NCBI GenBank assembly: GCA_023138835.1
Contig: JAGLOP010000001.1
Location: forward strand, 62,001-126,000
Length of the DNA: 64,000 nt
Source: Arcobacteraceae bacterium
GTDB taxonomy: Bacteria > Campylobacterota > Campylobacteria > Campylobacterales > Arcobacteraceae
Reading direction: 5' to 3'
Each line of letters starts with the position of its first letter. The first letter of the stretch is position 1. This document shows positions 43,616-54,594 of this stretch, piece by piece. The notes under the pieces were generated by a model. That model did no database searches. It was not told the origin of the DNA and saw only the letters and a program-made list of their open reading frames with translations. The translations under genes and the position numbers were made by a program.

Positions 43616-46348
43616 ATGATTGAATACAAAGACACGCTATTATTACCAAAAACTTCTTTCCCAATGAGAGGGAATTTACCACAAAACGAACCAAAACAGT
43701 ACAAACTTTGGGATGAACAAAAAGTTTATGATAAAATGAAAGTTAATCGAAAAGATTGTGAAAGCTTTACTTTACATGATGGACCTCCTTATGCAAACGG
43801 GCATATTCATATTGGTCATGCTTTAAATAAAATTTTAAAAGATATTATTGTCAAGTACCACTATTTTGATGGAAAATCTGTACGGTATGTTCCGGGTTGG
43901 GATTGTCACGGTCTTCCAATTGAACAAAAAGTTGAAGAGAAAATTGGCGGTAAAAAGAAAAAAGAATTACCAAAATCAAAGCTGAGAGAATTATGTAGAA
44001 ATCATGCTTCTAAATTTATAGATATTCAAAGAACAGAATTCAAAGAACTTGGTATCATGGCTGATTGGGAAAACCCGTATTTAACTATGGACTTTAAATT
44101 TGAAGCTAATATATATAGAGAGTTAATAGCTATTGCAAAACAAGGTCTTTTAATCCAAAGAAGCAAACCGGTTTATTGGTCTTGGGCTGCTCAAACTGCT
44201 CTTGCAGAAGCAGAGGTTGAATATGAAGATAAGGTATCTCCATCTATTTATGTTGCTTTTAAATTAAAAGAATTAGATGCAAGTGTAATTATCTGGACAA
44301 CTACACCTTGGACTTTACCTGCAAATACCGGAATTAGTTTAAATGGTGAAGAGGAATATGTTTTAACATCTGATAACTTTATAGTTGCTAAAAAACTTTA
44401 CAATACTTTAATTGCGGATGAAGTGATTTCTGGTGATGTTGTAAAAGATATTGACCCTGTTACATTAGAAAATACATTCGCAATAAATCCTTTAAACGGA
44501 AAAGATTCTAAGATTATTTTAGGTGACCATGTAATGATGGATGCAGGTACCGGTGCAGTACATACAGCTCCAGGACACGGTGAAGATGATTATAAAGTTG
44601 GTCTTAAATATGGTCTTGATGTAGTTATGCCTGTAGGTGCTAACGGTGCTTATGACAATACCATTGTAAGAGAAAATCTTTTACCAAACCCTGAAGAGTT
44701 TTTAAATATGAATGTATTTAAAGCAAATGAGCCTATTTTAGAACTTCTAGGAAGTGCTCTTCTTAAAAGAGTTGATATCACTCACTCATATCCTCATTGT
44801 TGGAGAACTCATAAGCCTGTTATCTTTAGAGCAACAAAACAATGGTTTATTGCAATAGATAAAGAATATGGAAAAGATGGAAATACTTTAAGACAAAACG
44901 CACTTAACTCACTAGAAGATATTAATTTTTATCCCCAACATGGAGAAAACAGATTAAGATCAATGATTGAGAATAGACCTGATTGGTGTATTTCAAGACA
45001 AAGAGATTGGGGTGTTCCAATTGCATTTTTTAGAAATAAACTAACAGATGAAATAGTTTATGATGAGCAAGTATTAAATTATATTGCTATGATATTCGAA
45101 CAAAAAGGTGCTGATGCTTGGTATGATATGGAAATTAAAGATTTATTATATCCAGGATGTGGACTAAATCCTGATGATTTAGAAAAAACTATGGATATTT
45201 TAGATGTATGGTTTGATTCAGGTTCAACTCAAAATGCAGTTTTAAGAAGTAGAAATTATGATGCAGGAACTTATCCTGCTGATATGTATCTTGAAGGAAG
45301 TGATCAACATAGAGGTTGGTTCCAATCTTCACTTTTAACATCTTTTGCTTCAAGTGAAATCGCACCTTACAAATCAATTTTGACTCATGGATTCACTGTA
45401 GATTCAAAAGGTGAAAAGATGTCTAAATCTAAAGGAAATGTTGTAGCTCCTGATAAAGTACTTAAACAATTTGGTTCTGAAATCCTTAGACTTTGGGTTG
45501 CTATGAGTGATTATCAAAGTGATTTAAAAATCTCTGATGAGATACTTAAACAAATGGCTGAACAATATAGAAAGATTAGAAATACTTTAAGATTTTTACT
45601 TTCTAATATCAATGATTTAGATGCTATAGTTGAAGTTGATAAAATGGGAGCTATGGACAAATGGATATTAAATAGAGCAAAAACAGTATTTGATGGTATT
45701 GATAATGACTTTAAAGAATATGATTATTCAAGAGGAATTAATAAGCTAAATAACTTTTTAGTAGCAGACCTGTCAAATATCTATCTTGATATCTGTAAAG
45801 ATAAACTTTATTGTGATGGTGAAGATTCAATTGAAAGAAGATCATCTCAAAGTGCTATGGCTATGATTGCCAAAACTCTAATAGGAACTTTAGCACCAAT
45901 TTTAACTTATACTATGAATGAATTAATTTCTTATGCACCTGCTGTTATTAAAGAGGGTGTTGATGATATTTTTGATTTTGCCAAATATAAACTGCCTGAT
46001 GTAGAATTAAGTGTAAATGAAACACATCTACTTGAAGCAAAAGAAAAATTCAATGAATCAATTGAAGGGCTTAAAAAAGATAAAACTATTAAATCAACTT
46101 TAGAATTGGTAATTTATACTAATAGTGAAGAGTTCGATAAGTTAACATCAACAGAAGCTGAAGACTGGTTTGTAGTAAGTAAAGTTATTCATCATACAGA
46201 AGAAGAGATTTTAGCTAAGTTTAATGTAGATGGAAGACAGTTTGAAGTTTATAAAGCTAATAAAGCTAAATGTCCTAGATGTTGGAAATATAGAGCTAAA
46301 AATGAAGAGTCTTTATGTCCAAGATGTGATGGTGTAGTAAATAAATAA
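43616..46348 (+). CDS. ileS: Isoleucyl-tRNA synthetase
   Basis: 910 residues, class I synthetase. HIGH site in PPYANGHIHIGHALNKILKD; editing domain with TTTPWTLPANTGI; KMSKS in GEKMSKSKGNVV; and a C-terminal zinc ribbon CPRCWKYR ... CPRCDG. Charges tRNA-Ile with isoleucine and edits valine. Length is normal. Its stop codon overlaps the ATG of a small membrane protein (TAATG), so the two are coupled. Confidence 0.97.
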   Translation: MIEYKDTLLLPKTSFPMRGNLPQNEPKQYKLWDEQKVYDKMKVNRKDCESFTLHDGPPYANGHIHIGHALNKILKDIIVKYHYFDGKSVRYVPGWDCHGLPIEQKVEEKIGGKKKKELPKSKLRELCRNHASKFIDIQRTEFKELGIMADWENPYLTMDFKFEANIYRELIAIAKQGLLIQRSKPVYWSWAAQTALAEAEVEYEDKVSPSIYVAFKLKELDASVIIWTTTPWTLPANTGISLNGEEEYVLTSDNFIVAKKLYNTLIADEVISGDVVKDIDPVTLENTFAINPLNGKDSKIILGDHVMMDAGTGAVHTAPGHGEDDYKVGLKYGLDVVMPVGANGAYDNTIVRENLLPNPEEFLNMNVFKANEPILELLGSALLKRVDITHSYPHCWRTHKPVIFRATKQWFIAIDKEYGKDGNTLRQNALNSLEDINFYPQHGENRLRSMIENRPDWCISRQRDWGVPIAFFRNKLTDEIVYDEQVLNYIAMIFEQKGADAWYDMEIKDLLYPGCGLNPDDLEKTMDILDVWFDSGSTQNAVLRSRNYDAGTYPADMYLEGSDQHRGWFQSSLLTSFASSEIAPYKSILTHGFTVDSKGEKMSKSKGNVVAPDKVLKQFGSEILRLWVAMSDYQSDLKISDEILKQMAEQYRKIRNTLRFLLSNINDLDAIVEVDKMGAMDKWILNRAKTVFDGIDNDFKEYDYSRGINKLNNFLVADLSNIYLDICKDKLYCDGEDSIERRSSQSAMAMIAKTLIGTLAPILTYTMNELISYAPAVIKEGVDDIFDFAKYKLPDVELSVNETHLLEAKEKFNESIEGLKKDKTIKSTLELVIYTNSEEFDKLTSTEAEDWFVVSKVIHHTEEEILAKFNVDGRQFEVYKANKAKCPRCWKYRAKNEESLCPRCDGVVNK

Positions 46349-46458
46349 TGACTGAACCTGTTACATTAACATTTATATTTCAAACTATAGCAGTAGTTTT
46401 ATGTTTTACTGTTATAGGAATAATATTGGTAAAAATTAAAGCACACATCACGAAGTGA
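46348..46458 (+). CDS. 36-residue membrane protein coupled to ileS
   Basis: MTEPVTLTFIFQTIAVVLCF then TVIGIILVKIKAHITK. There is one hydrophobic helix at about 7-29, with a basic C-terminus. The ATG shares a base with the ileS stop codon (TAATG), which supports real translation. It is too short to assign to a family, and could be a chance frame. No close homologue is recalled. Confidence 0.4.
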   Translation: MTEPVTLTFIFQTIAVVLCFTVIGIILVKIKAHITK

Positions 46459-46492
46459 TTTGATTTATAAAAAAAATACAAGGAAACAAATA

Positions 46493-46774
46493 ATGAGTAT
46501 GCCGTTTACAGATGAAGATTTACAAGAACCCGTAGCTAAATTAATTGAAACTAAAATTGCCCCGATGATGGCACAAGATGGTGGAGCAATTGAGTTAATG
46601 CAAATAAAAGACGGGAGAGTATTTGTTCAACTTAAGGGTAACTGTAATGGATGTGCAGCAAGTGGGAGTACTTTAAAATATATTGTTGAAAAAAATTTAA
46701 AAGAATTTATTCACCCGGAACTTTCAGTAGTTAATGTGTTACCTGGTATGGAGGATGAGATATTAAATGGTTAA
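46493..46774 (+). CDS. NifU C-terminal-domain Fe-S scaffold protein
   Basis: 93 residues from the ATG at 46493, which has AGGA 8 bases upstream; an in-frame codon at 46460 overlaps nothing useful and is rejected. The Nfu domain shows DGGAIELMQIKDGRVFVQLK and GNCNGCAASGSTLKYIVE, with the CxxC that binds a Fe-S cluster between two monomers. It delivers clusters to apo-proteins. It overlaps the TPR-like gene downstream by 8 bases. Confidence 0.9.
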   Translation: MSMPFTDEDLQEPVAKLIETKIAPMMAQDGGAIELMQIKDGRVFVQLKGNCNGCAASGSTLKYIVEKNLKEFIHPELSVVNVLPGMEDEILNG

Positions 46775-47360
46775 TGTTCAAGAAACTTTAAAACAAGCCC
46801 ACAGCCTTTTTACATCTAAGCAATATGATAAAGCTATATTTTTATATTCTCAAGTTTTATCATTAGAGCCGACAAACAGCGAATATCAACTGTATCCTAT
46901 ATTTTGTGATATCGCAAGTGAGAATGATGAAAAAGGTCAATCTTTATTTGATTATTTTACAGTTGTAAGATCTGAAAGTATTGACAAGGCAATTAAAGAA
47001 GTTTTGGAAATTATTGCTGCTTATGACGGCAACAATGAACAGATGATGAAACTTTTAGAAAACTTTTCAAATCAAACTGTAGAAGCACTTGATGCAATAA
47101 ATTATCGAGATTTTGAAACTCTAATAGAGCAAAGAGGTTCCTTTAAAGTTGCATTTCAAGATATTATGTTTAGTACAAAAGTAGCAATTACTTCAAAAGA
47201 TGAATTTTATAATTTTGTAAATCAACTAATAGAAAATAATTTTGAAAAAACTGCATACTCTTATTTAGATGGATTTAATGAATATTTTAAATATGATAAA
47301 CAAGTTATGGAATTATATGATAAACTAGGAAGCAAAACTATTGAACTTAACAATAAATAA
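46767..47360 (+). CDS. TPR-like helical protein
   Basis: 197 residues. The first 50 match a tetratricopeptide repeat (AHSLFTSKQYDKAIFLYSQV LSLEP); the rest is helical (ETLIEQRGSFKVAFQDIM, FEKTAYSYLDGFNEYF) without a catalytic motif. No signal peptide. It lies between the Nfu gene and murE, overlapping both. A role as an adaptor is suggested by the repeats, but the partner is unknown. Confidence 0.7.
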   Translation: MVNVQETLKQAHSLFTSKQYDKAIFLYSQVLSLEPTNSEYQLYPIFCDIASENDEKGQSLFDYFTVVRSESIDKAIKEVLEIIAAYDGNNEQMMKLLENFSNQTVEALDAINYRDFETLIEQRGSFKVAFQDIMFSTKVAITSKDEFYNFVNQLIENNFEKTAYSYLDGFNEYFKYDKQVMELYDKLGSKTIELNNK

Positions 47361-48636
47361 TCGCACATTTACAGATAATTCTAAAGAGGTAGATTCAAAT
47401 TCTACTTTTGTAACATCAAAACAAAATGAGAGATTTATCTCCAATGCAAAAGAAAATGGTTGTAAAAACTTTATAACTTCAAGAGAACTAAAAAATTATT
47501 TTGATTTTAGCTCAATACAAATTATCGGCATTACAGGAACAAACGGTAAAACGACAACAGCTGCTGCGATATATTCAATTTTACTGGATTTAGGTTTTAA
47601 AGTTGCTCTTCAAGGTACTCGTGGATTTTTTATTAACGATAAAAAAATAGAAGAATATAGTCTGACTACTCCGGTTCAGCTTGGTAATTTTGCCCATATT
47701 CAAAAAGCTTGTGAAGAAAATTGCGATTTTTTTGTGATGGAAGTCAGCTCACATTCACTTGCCCAAAATAGAATTGAGGGATTAGAGTTTGCTCTTAAAA
47801 TTCACACAAATATAACACAAGATCATCTAGATTATCATAAAACAATGGAAGAATATATCAAAGTTAAAAACTCATTTTTTCAAGACAACACTCCTAAACT
47901 TATAAATAAAGATGACAAAAATATAAAATTTAAAATGAAGAATGCTTTTGCCTACAGTCTTGATAACAGTGCAACATATAAAGTTCTTGCATTTAGTTTA
48001 AAAGATGGGATAAACTGTGCAATTGGACATTTTGGAGAAATAGTAAATTTTTCATCTTCAATGCGAGGGATGTTTAATGTTTATAATTTAACTGCTGCTA
48101 TTTCAGCTGTGCATATTTTAACTAAAAAACCATTGCAGGATATTTGTGATGTAGTTGAAAATTTTGCGGGGGTAAGTGGACGAATGGAAGTGGTTAATGA
48201 CAATCCACTTATAATAGTCGATTTTGCACACACTCCTGATGGTATGAAAAAAGTTTTTGATTCATTTATGGATAATGATATTATTGTAGTCTTTGGTGCA
48301 GGCGGCGACAGAGATAAAACAAAACGACCTATTATGGGAAAAGTTGCTGAGGATTACGCAAAACATATCATAGTAACATCTGATAATCCAAGATTTGAAG
48401 ACCCGGATTTAATTACTGAAAATATAGTTTCAGGTATAAATGACAAAAATAAACTTGAAATTGATTTAAATAGAAAATCAGCAATTTCAAAAGCTATAAA
48501 AAAATCAAAAGATTTTGAAAATCCAGTTATTTTAGTTTTGGGAAAAGGTGATGAAGAAAATCAAATTATATATGATAAAAAACTTCCGTTCAATGATAAA
48601 ATAATTATAGAAGGGTTATTAAATGGGCACAAATAA
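47341..48636 (+). CDS. murE: UDP-MurNAc-tripeptide synthetase
   Basis: 431 residues. P-loop GITGTNGKTTTAAAIYSILL, EVSSHSLAQNRIEGL, HTNITQDHLDYH and the specificity motif DNPRFEDP, which in MurE selects meso-diaminopimelate. Cytoplasmic ligase of peptidoglycan synthesis, adding the third amino acid. The start is a TTG at 47341 inside the TPR-like gene, and its stop overlaps the next gene by 14 bases. It is shorter than the E. coli enzyme at the N-terminal domain, as in other Campylobacterota. Confidence 0.93.
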   Translation: MNLTINNRTFTDNSKEVDSNSTFVTSKQNERFISNAKENGCKNFITSRELKNYFDFSSIQIIGITGTNGKTTTAAAIYSILLDLGFKVALQGTRGFFINDKKIEEYSLTTPVQLGNFAHIQKACEENCDFFVMEVSSHSLAQNRIEGLEFALKIHTNITQDHLDYHKTMEEYIKVKNSFFQDNTPKLINKDDKNIKFKMKNAFAYSLDNSATYKVLAFSLKDGINCAIGHFGEIVNFSSSMRGMFNVYNLTAAISAVHILTKKPLQDICDVVENFAGVSGRMEVVNDNPLIIVDFAHTPDGMKKVFDSFMDNDIIVVFGAGGDRDKTKRPIMGKVAEDYAKHIIVTSDNPRFEDPDLITENIVSGINDKNKLEIDLNRKSAISKAIKKSKDFENPVILVLGKGDEENQIIYDKKLPFNDKIIIEGLLNGHK

Positions 48637-50338
48637 AAAAGTTCTAAGCATAGTTGTCTCAATGTTATTAACAGTATCACTAGTCAGTATAGCTATATTT
48701 ACCTATAATTTTAAATCATTTAGTATCAAAACCACTACAGATAAAGCAATTAGTATTGCTCAAAATGTTAGGGACGGCTTAACAGCACATATGGTAAACG
48801 GTACAATGGAAAAAAGAGACCTGTTTCTAAATAATATTGCACAAAATCAAAATATAGAAAACTTTCATCTTTTAAGAGCTCCATCTGTTATAAAACAATA
48901 CGGTAATGGACTGTACGGGGAATCAAGAGCTAATGATATAGAAAAAAGAGTTGTAAAAAGTGCAAAAATACAAAGCAAACTAATTGAAACATCTAATAAT
49001 GCTGTTTTAAAAATAGGCATTCCATATATTGCCACATCTACGACAAATCCTGATTGTATGTTATGTCATGAAGCAAAAGAGGGTGATGTATTAGGTGTAA
49101 TAAGTATGGATATTGATATCAGCTCAATAAGAATGGAAGGTTTATTTATAGCTTCTAAAATCTTAATTACAGTTTTAATTCTTTTGCTTATTGCGATTTG
49201 GATAGCAAACTATTATATTAAACCTTATGTAAAACTTTTTGATGACTTGGAAAATGGAATTTCACAAGCATATAAAGGTGATTTCTCTTATCAAATAGAT
49301 ACAACACTTACAAATGAAGCAGGTGAAGTTGCTGATAGGTTAAATGAATTATCTGAAATTTATAAATTCAAAAAAACTATCGAACTAGACGAAAATAAAG
49401 AGGTTATTTATCATCGTATTGTACATATAATACAAACAAAATTTCAAATAAATAAATTTATGCTATTTGAAATAGACAGTGTAAATAAAGTTAGAGAAAT
49501 TATATTTGATTCTACAGATACAGATTTAAAGAATTTTGATTATAGTGCAAATATATGTAGAGCTTTTAGAACATCATCAAATGTTTTTTCAACAGATTTT
49601 GATGATATTTGTCTTAACTGTATTCAACAGGCAAGCCAATATATATGTTTAAGTTATATTATTGATGAAGATTACTCTTTAGTATTACATATACAAGCTT
49701 CCAAGATAGAAGAGATAAGCAGAATAAAAGAATATATCCCTGTTATTAATAACTATTTTGATATGGCTAAACCTGTTATTGAAAGTAAGATTCTAATGGG
49801 TATTTTAAAAGAAACAACTCTAAGAGATCCAATGACAACACTATATAATAGAAGATTTTTAGATGAATTATTTGATTCAAATGTTTCTTCTAGGGTAAAA
49901 GATGGTTTTGTACATGCCATTTTGATGATAGATATTGATTTTTTCAAAAAAGTAAATGATACTTATGGACATGATATTGGTGATGTTGTTATTAAAAAGC
50001 TGGCTGTTATTATGAAAGACTCTATAAGAAATTCTGATATGTCTGTAAGATTTGGAGGGGAAGAGTTTATTATCTTTTTAACAAATACTACACAAGAAAA
50101 AACTTTAAAAATAGCAGAAAAAGTCAAAGAAACATTTGGACAAGAAACTTTTAGTTCAACTATAGAAGTTTTTTCTAAAACATTGAGTATAGGGATAGCA
50201 TATTATCCCCAAGACGCTGATTCATTATGGAAAACTCTTAAGTATGCTGATGAAGCACTTTATGTAGCAAAAGATACAGGTAGAAATAAAATTGTAGAGT
50301 TTATGCCAGATATGCATAAAGATGGTGATGATTTTTAA
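48623..50338 (+). CDS. Membrane diguanylate cyclase with a periplasmic heme-c sensor domain
   Basis: 571 residues. Membrane helix 1 at about 8-28; a periplasmic domain of the Tll0287/DUF3365 type at about 30-172, carrying a c-type heme motif CMLCH (C145, C148, H149); helix 2 at about 175-196; a HAMP-like stretch and a GAF-like helical region at about 230-390 with several cysteines (SANICRAF, DICLNCIQQASQYICL); and a GGDEF domain (RDPMTTLYNRRFLDE, HAILMIDIDFFKKVNDTYGH, RFGGEEFIIF). It probably turns redox or gas binding at the heme into cyclic-di-GMP synthesis. It is coupled to murE by overlapping codons. Confidence 0.85.
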   Translation: MGTNKKVLSIVVSMLLTVSLVSIAIFTYNFKSFSIKTTTDKAISIAQNVRDGLTAHMVNGTMEKRDLFLNNIAQNQNIENFHLLRAPSVIKQYGNGLYGESRANDIEKRVVKSAKIQSKLIETSNNAVLKIGIPYIATSTTNPDCMLCHEAKEGDVLGVISMDIDISSIRMEGLFIASKILITVLILLLIAIWIANYYIKPYVKLFDDLENGISQAYKGDFSYQIDTTLTNEAGEVADRLNELSEIYKFKKTIELDENKEVIYHRIVHIIQTKFQINKFMLFEIDSVNKVREIIFDSTDTDLKNFDYSANICRAFRTSSNVFSTDFDDICLNCIQQASQYICLSYIIDEDYSLVLHIQASKIEEISRIKEYIPVINNYFDMAKPVIESKILMGILKETTLRDPMTTLYNRRFLDELFDSNVSSRVKDGFVHAILMIDIDFFKKVNDTYGHDIGDVVIKKLAVIMKDSIRNSDMSVRFGGEEFIIFLTNTTQEKTLKIAEKVKETFGQETFSSTIEVFSKTLSIGIAYYPQDADSLWKTLKYADEALYVAKDTGRNKIVEFMPDMHKDGDDF

Positions 50339-50416
50339 AACTTTAAATAGCTATCAGCTACTTTTAAGTAATCTAAGATAAAATTCGCGAAAATTAAAAT
50401 TAAACAAGGAAAATTT

Positions 50417-50776
50417 ATGGAAATGCCAGCAATGCCGCAACCAACATTTTATATATTTAAATGTGAACAATCTTCACCTCCAGGTATGCCAAAACCTTCA
50501 TGTGTAAGTGAACAAACAAGGGAACTTTTTAATCATATGGCTCAAAGACTTATGGAAAAAGGACTTATGGGTCCAGTACAACCAATCAGAACCAGCTGTC
50601 TTGGTCGTTGTCAAATGGGTCCTGTTATGATAATGGAACCTGGACATCATATGTATGTACAACTTACTAAGGAAAAAATTGATAGAATTATAGATGAACA
50701 TATACTTGGTGGAAAACCGGTAGAAGAATATATTATCCCTGAAGAATTCTGGGGTGAAGCGCAAGCTTTAAGTTAA
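50417..50776 (+). CDS. Thioredoxin-like [2Fe-2S] ferredoxin
   Basis: 119 residues. C16, C29, C61 and C65 are spaced as in the thioredoxin-like ferredoxin family (FYIFKCEQ ... KPSCV ... TSCLGRCQMGPVMIMEPG), which binds one 2Fe-2S cluster. The C-terminus has KIDRIIDEHILGGKPVEEYI, also typical. It likely carries electrons for a reductase or hydrogenase; no such enzyme is in the window. It is followed by panD 18 bases later. Confidence 0.85.
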   Translation: MEMPAMPQPTFYIFKCEQSSPPGMPKPSCVSEQTRELFNHMAQRLMEKGLMGPVQPIRTSCLGRCQMGPVMIMEPGHHMYVQLTKEKIDRIIDEHILGGKPVEEYIIPEEFWGEAQALS

Positions 50777-50794
50777 TTAGTAGGATTGTAAAAA

Positions 50795-51175
50795 ATGACA
50801 TTTGATATGTTGTATAGTAAAATTCATAGAGCTACAGTAACAGATGCAAATCTAAACTATGTAGGTTCTATTACAGTAGATGAAGATTTACTTGATGCGT
50901 CAGCTTTAAGAGTTGGGCAAAAAGTAGAAATTGTAAATATAAATAATGGTGAAAGATTTTCAACTTATGTTATAAAAGGCAAAAGAGGCTCAAAAGAGAT
51001 GTGTCTAAATGGTGCAGCGGCAAGAAAAGTTGAAATTGGTGATAAGATTATCGTGATAGCTTATGCTTCATTTAATCAAGATGAGTTAGAAACTTATAAA
51101 CCAATCGTTGTTCATGTAGATGATGAAAATAATATCATTGAAATAACAAATGAATTAATAGGAAGCGATAACTAA
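50795..51175 (+). CDS. panD: Aspartate 1-decarboxylase (pantothenate pathway)
   Basis: 126 residues. The self-cleavage site G24-S25 ([13 protein letters not shown]), the catalytic Lys in SKIHRATVT, and the conserved [16 protein letters not shown] are present, so maturation to the pyruvoyl form is expected. It produces beta-alanine for coenzyme A. It shares one base with the downstream ybaB start. Confidence 0.95.
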   Translation: MTFDMLYSKIHRATVTDANLNYVGSITVDEDLLDASALRVGQKVEIVNINNGERFSTYVIKGKRGSKEMCLNGAAARKVEIGDKIIVIAYASFNQDELETYKPIVVHVDDENNIIEITNELIGSDN

Positions 51176-51492
51176 TGTTTGAAGGTATTGATTTAAGCAA
51201 AATAAATCTTGGTGAAATGATGAATCAAGTTCAGGATATGGCAGCCAAAGCCAAAGAAGATGGTGCCTCTAAAGTATTTTCTTCTAAAGTTGGCGGTGGC
51301 ATGATCGAATTATCTATTAATGGAAACAGTGAAGTTATTGATTTACAAATTGATGATTCACTTTTAGAAGATAAAGACTCACTGCAAATTTTATTGATAT
51401 CTGCTATGAATGATGTAATTAAACAAAGTGATGATAATAAAAAAGCGCAGGCTTTAAATATGATGGGTGGGATGAATCCCTTTGCAAAATAA
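51175..51492 (+). CDS. YbaB/EbfC-family nucleoid-associated protein
   Basis: 105 residues. LGEMMNQVQDMAAKAKEDGA and VGGGMIELSINGNSEVIDLQ and the C-terminal MMGGMNPF tail are the family hallmarks. It binds DNA as a dimer and influences chromosome structure. Its 3' end overlaps the polyprenyl synthase start by 11 bases. Confidence 0.9.
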   Translation: MFEGIDLSKINLGEMMNQVQDMAAKAKEDGASKVFSSKVGGGMIELSINGNSEVIDLQIDDSLLEDKDSLQILLISAMNDVIKQSDDNKKAQALNMMGGMNPFAK

Positions 51493-52348
51493 AGAGCTAT
51501 TAAAACTTTTCGAAGATTATTTAAATAATAATCTTCCAACTTCACAAACTTTTCATCCTATATTTGAAGAAGCACTTCAAGATATGTTAAAAGCCGGTGG
51601 AAAAAGATTCCGACCTATGCTTTTACTTTCAATTGTATCAGCTCTTCAACCTCTTTTAGTTAAAAATGCCTTAAGTGTTGCTCTTGGTATTGAACTGCTG
51701 CATACTTATTCTTTAATACATGATGATTTACCTGCAATGGATAATGCCGATTTACGAAGAGGTCATCCAACACTTCATAAATCTTTTGATGAAGTTACAG
51801 CCATTTTAGTAGGAGATGCACTTAATACTCACTCATTTAATTTAATAGCAAATGCACCGTTAAGTAATGATACAAAAATAGAGTTGATTAAAACTTTAAG
51901 CAATGACGGCGGGATTGACGGGATGATAATTGGTCAAGCTATTGATTGTTATTTTGAAAATAAAAAGTTAAAACTTAATCAATTAGAATTTTTACATATT
52001 CATAAAACAGCCAAACTAATCGCAGGAAGTTTAAGAATGGGTGCTATTATAAGCGGGCTTGATTTAGAACAACAAAATAAACTTTATAATTTTGGGATTG
52101 ATATTGGACTGTTATTTCAAATTCAAGATGATATTATAGATGAAACTGCCACAGAAGAAGAAGCTGGAAAAACAACTGCAAATGATGAAGCAAAAAACTC
52201 ATTTGTAAATTTACTGGGTCTTGACGGTGCAATTAAAAGTGCAGATGAATTAGCACAAAAATGTGAAGAAACTCTAAATAATTTTGACTCTAAAATAAAA
52301 GATAATTTAAATTTACTTTTATCTCATTATTTATATAGACATAAATAA
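51482..52348 (+). CDS. ispA: Polyprenyl (farnesyl-type) diphosphate synthase
   Basis: 288 residues. First Asp-rich motif DDLPAMDNADLRRG, second Asp-rich motif QIQDDIIDE, and the KAGGKRFRP start region; the catalytic GQAIDCY replaces the usual GQ(A/V)xD. It condenses IPP with DMAPP/GPP. The residues before the first Asp-rich motif (YSLIH) point to a medium-chain product, likely farnesyl. The start is a TTG at 51482 within ybaB. Confidence 0.88.
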   Translation: MQNKELLKLFEDYLNNNLPTSQTFHPIFEEALQDMLKAGGKRFRPMLLLSIVSALQPLLVKNALSVALGIELLHTYSLIHDDLPAMDNADLRRGHPTLHKSFDEVTAILVGDALNTHSFNLIANAPLSNDTKIELIKTLSNDGGIDGMIIGQAIDCYFENKKLKLNQLEFLHIHKTAKLIAGSLRMGAIISGLDLEQQNKLYNFGIDIGLLFQIQDDIIDETATEEEAGKTTANDEAKNSFVNLLGLDGAIKSADELAQKCEETLNNFDSKIKDNLNLLLSHYLYRHK

Positions 52349-52388
52349 TAATATCTTTAATAAGATTCAATATTTTTCATCAAATTAC

Positions 52389-52417
52389 TTGACAAAAATA
52401 CGAAAATCTTATATAAT
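52389..52417 (+). promoter_or_regulatory. Consensus promoter of groESL
   Basis: TTGACA at 52389-52394, a 17-base spacer, TATAAT at 52412-52417. The CIRCE begins two bases after the -10, so HrcA would occupy the start point. Confidence 0.95.
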
Positions 52418-52418
52418 T

Positions 52419-52445
52419 CTAGCACTCAAAACAATTGAGTGCTAA
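52419..52445 (+). promoter_or_regulatory. CIRCE operator of groESL
   Basis: CTAGCACTC-N9-GAGTGCTAA, only one mismatch to the consensus. It lies between the -10 box and the groES start, in the transcribed leader. Confidence 0.96.
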
Positions 52446-52480
52446 TTTTTATATCTAAACAATTAATAAAGGAACAAATA

Positions 52481-52747
52481 ATGAACTTTCAACCATTAGG
52501 TGATAGAGTACTTATAAAAGTAAAAGAACAGCAAACACAAACAGCAAGCGGAATTTATATTCCGGATAATGCAACACAAGAGAAACCGACACAAGCTGAA
52601 ATCATAGCTATTGGCAGTGATGTTAAAGATGTAAAAGTAGGTGACCAAGTGGTATTTACAAAATTTGCAAGAAGTGCAACAGTAACATTAGAAGATATTG
52701 AATACTTAGTAATGGAAACAACAGAAATTTTGGGAGTATTATCGTAA
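52481..52747 (+). CDS. groES: Co-chaperonin GroES
   Basis: 88 residues from the ATG at 52481 (AAAGGAAC 8 bases upstream). MNFQPLGDRVLIKVKEQQTQ and the mobile loop ASGIYIPDN, then KVGDQVVFTKFA and EYLVMETTEILGVL. The ring caps GroEL. An in-frame codon at 52439 lies within the CIRCE and is rejected. It is followed by a 181-base structured gap before groEL. Confidence 0.97.
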   Translation: MNFQPLGDRVLIKVKEQQTQTASGIYIPDNATQEKPTQAEIIAIGSDVKDVKVGDQVVFTKFARSATVTLEDIEYLVMETTEILGVLS

Positions 52748-52928
52748 AGAAAAAGACAATTTCTTGTCTTTTTTAGATAATACTGACTTTTTCTTGTATG
52801 CTAAGAGCATACGAAAAAGGCTGAGGTGAACTAGGAACTTTAGTTCCGTATCAATCATAGTGAGTAAAACGAACTAGATTGTTGTGAGATAAATAAAAAA
52901 TAAATATATATAAGGTAGGAAAAATTAA
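52748..52928 (+). promoter_or_regulatory. Structured groES-groEL intergenic RNA
   Basis: Three hairpins in a row: 52751-52774 (AAAAGACAA/TTGTCTTTT plus T-run, terminator-like), 52787-52819 (CTTTTTC..GTATGC pairing with GCATAC..GAAAAAG, loop TAAGA), and 52834-52847 (GGAAC/GTTCC). GAACTAG is repeated directly at 52828 and 52871. The run of hairpins could reduce groEL relative to groES, stabilise a processed mRNA, or attenuate. Confidence 0.6.
52751..52774 (+). terminator. Terminator-like hairpin between groES and groEL
   Basis: Nine base pairs (AAAAGACAA with TTGTCTTTT), a 4-base loop, then T residues. It would end some groES transcripts before groEL if it works in vivo. Confidence 0.65.
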
Positions 52929-54569
<1,641 letters not shown>

Positions 54570-54594
54570 AGAATATATATTCTCTCATCTCTCT

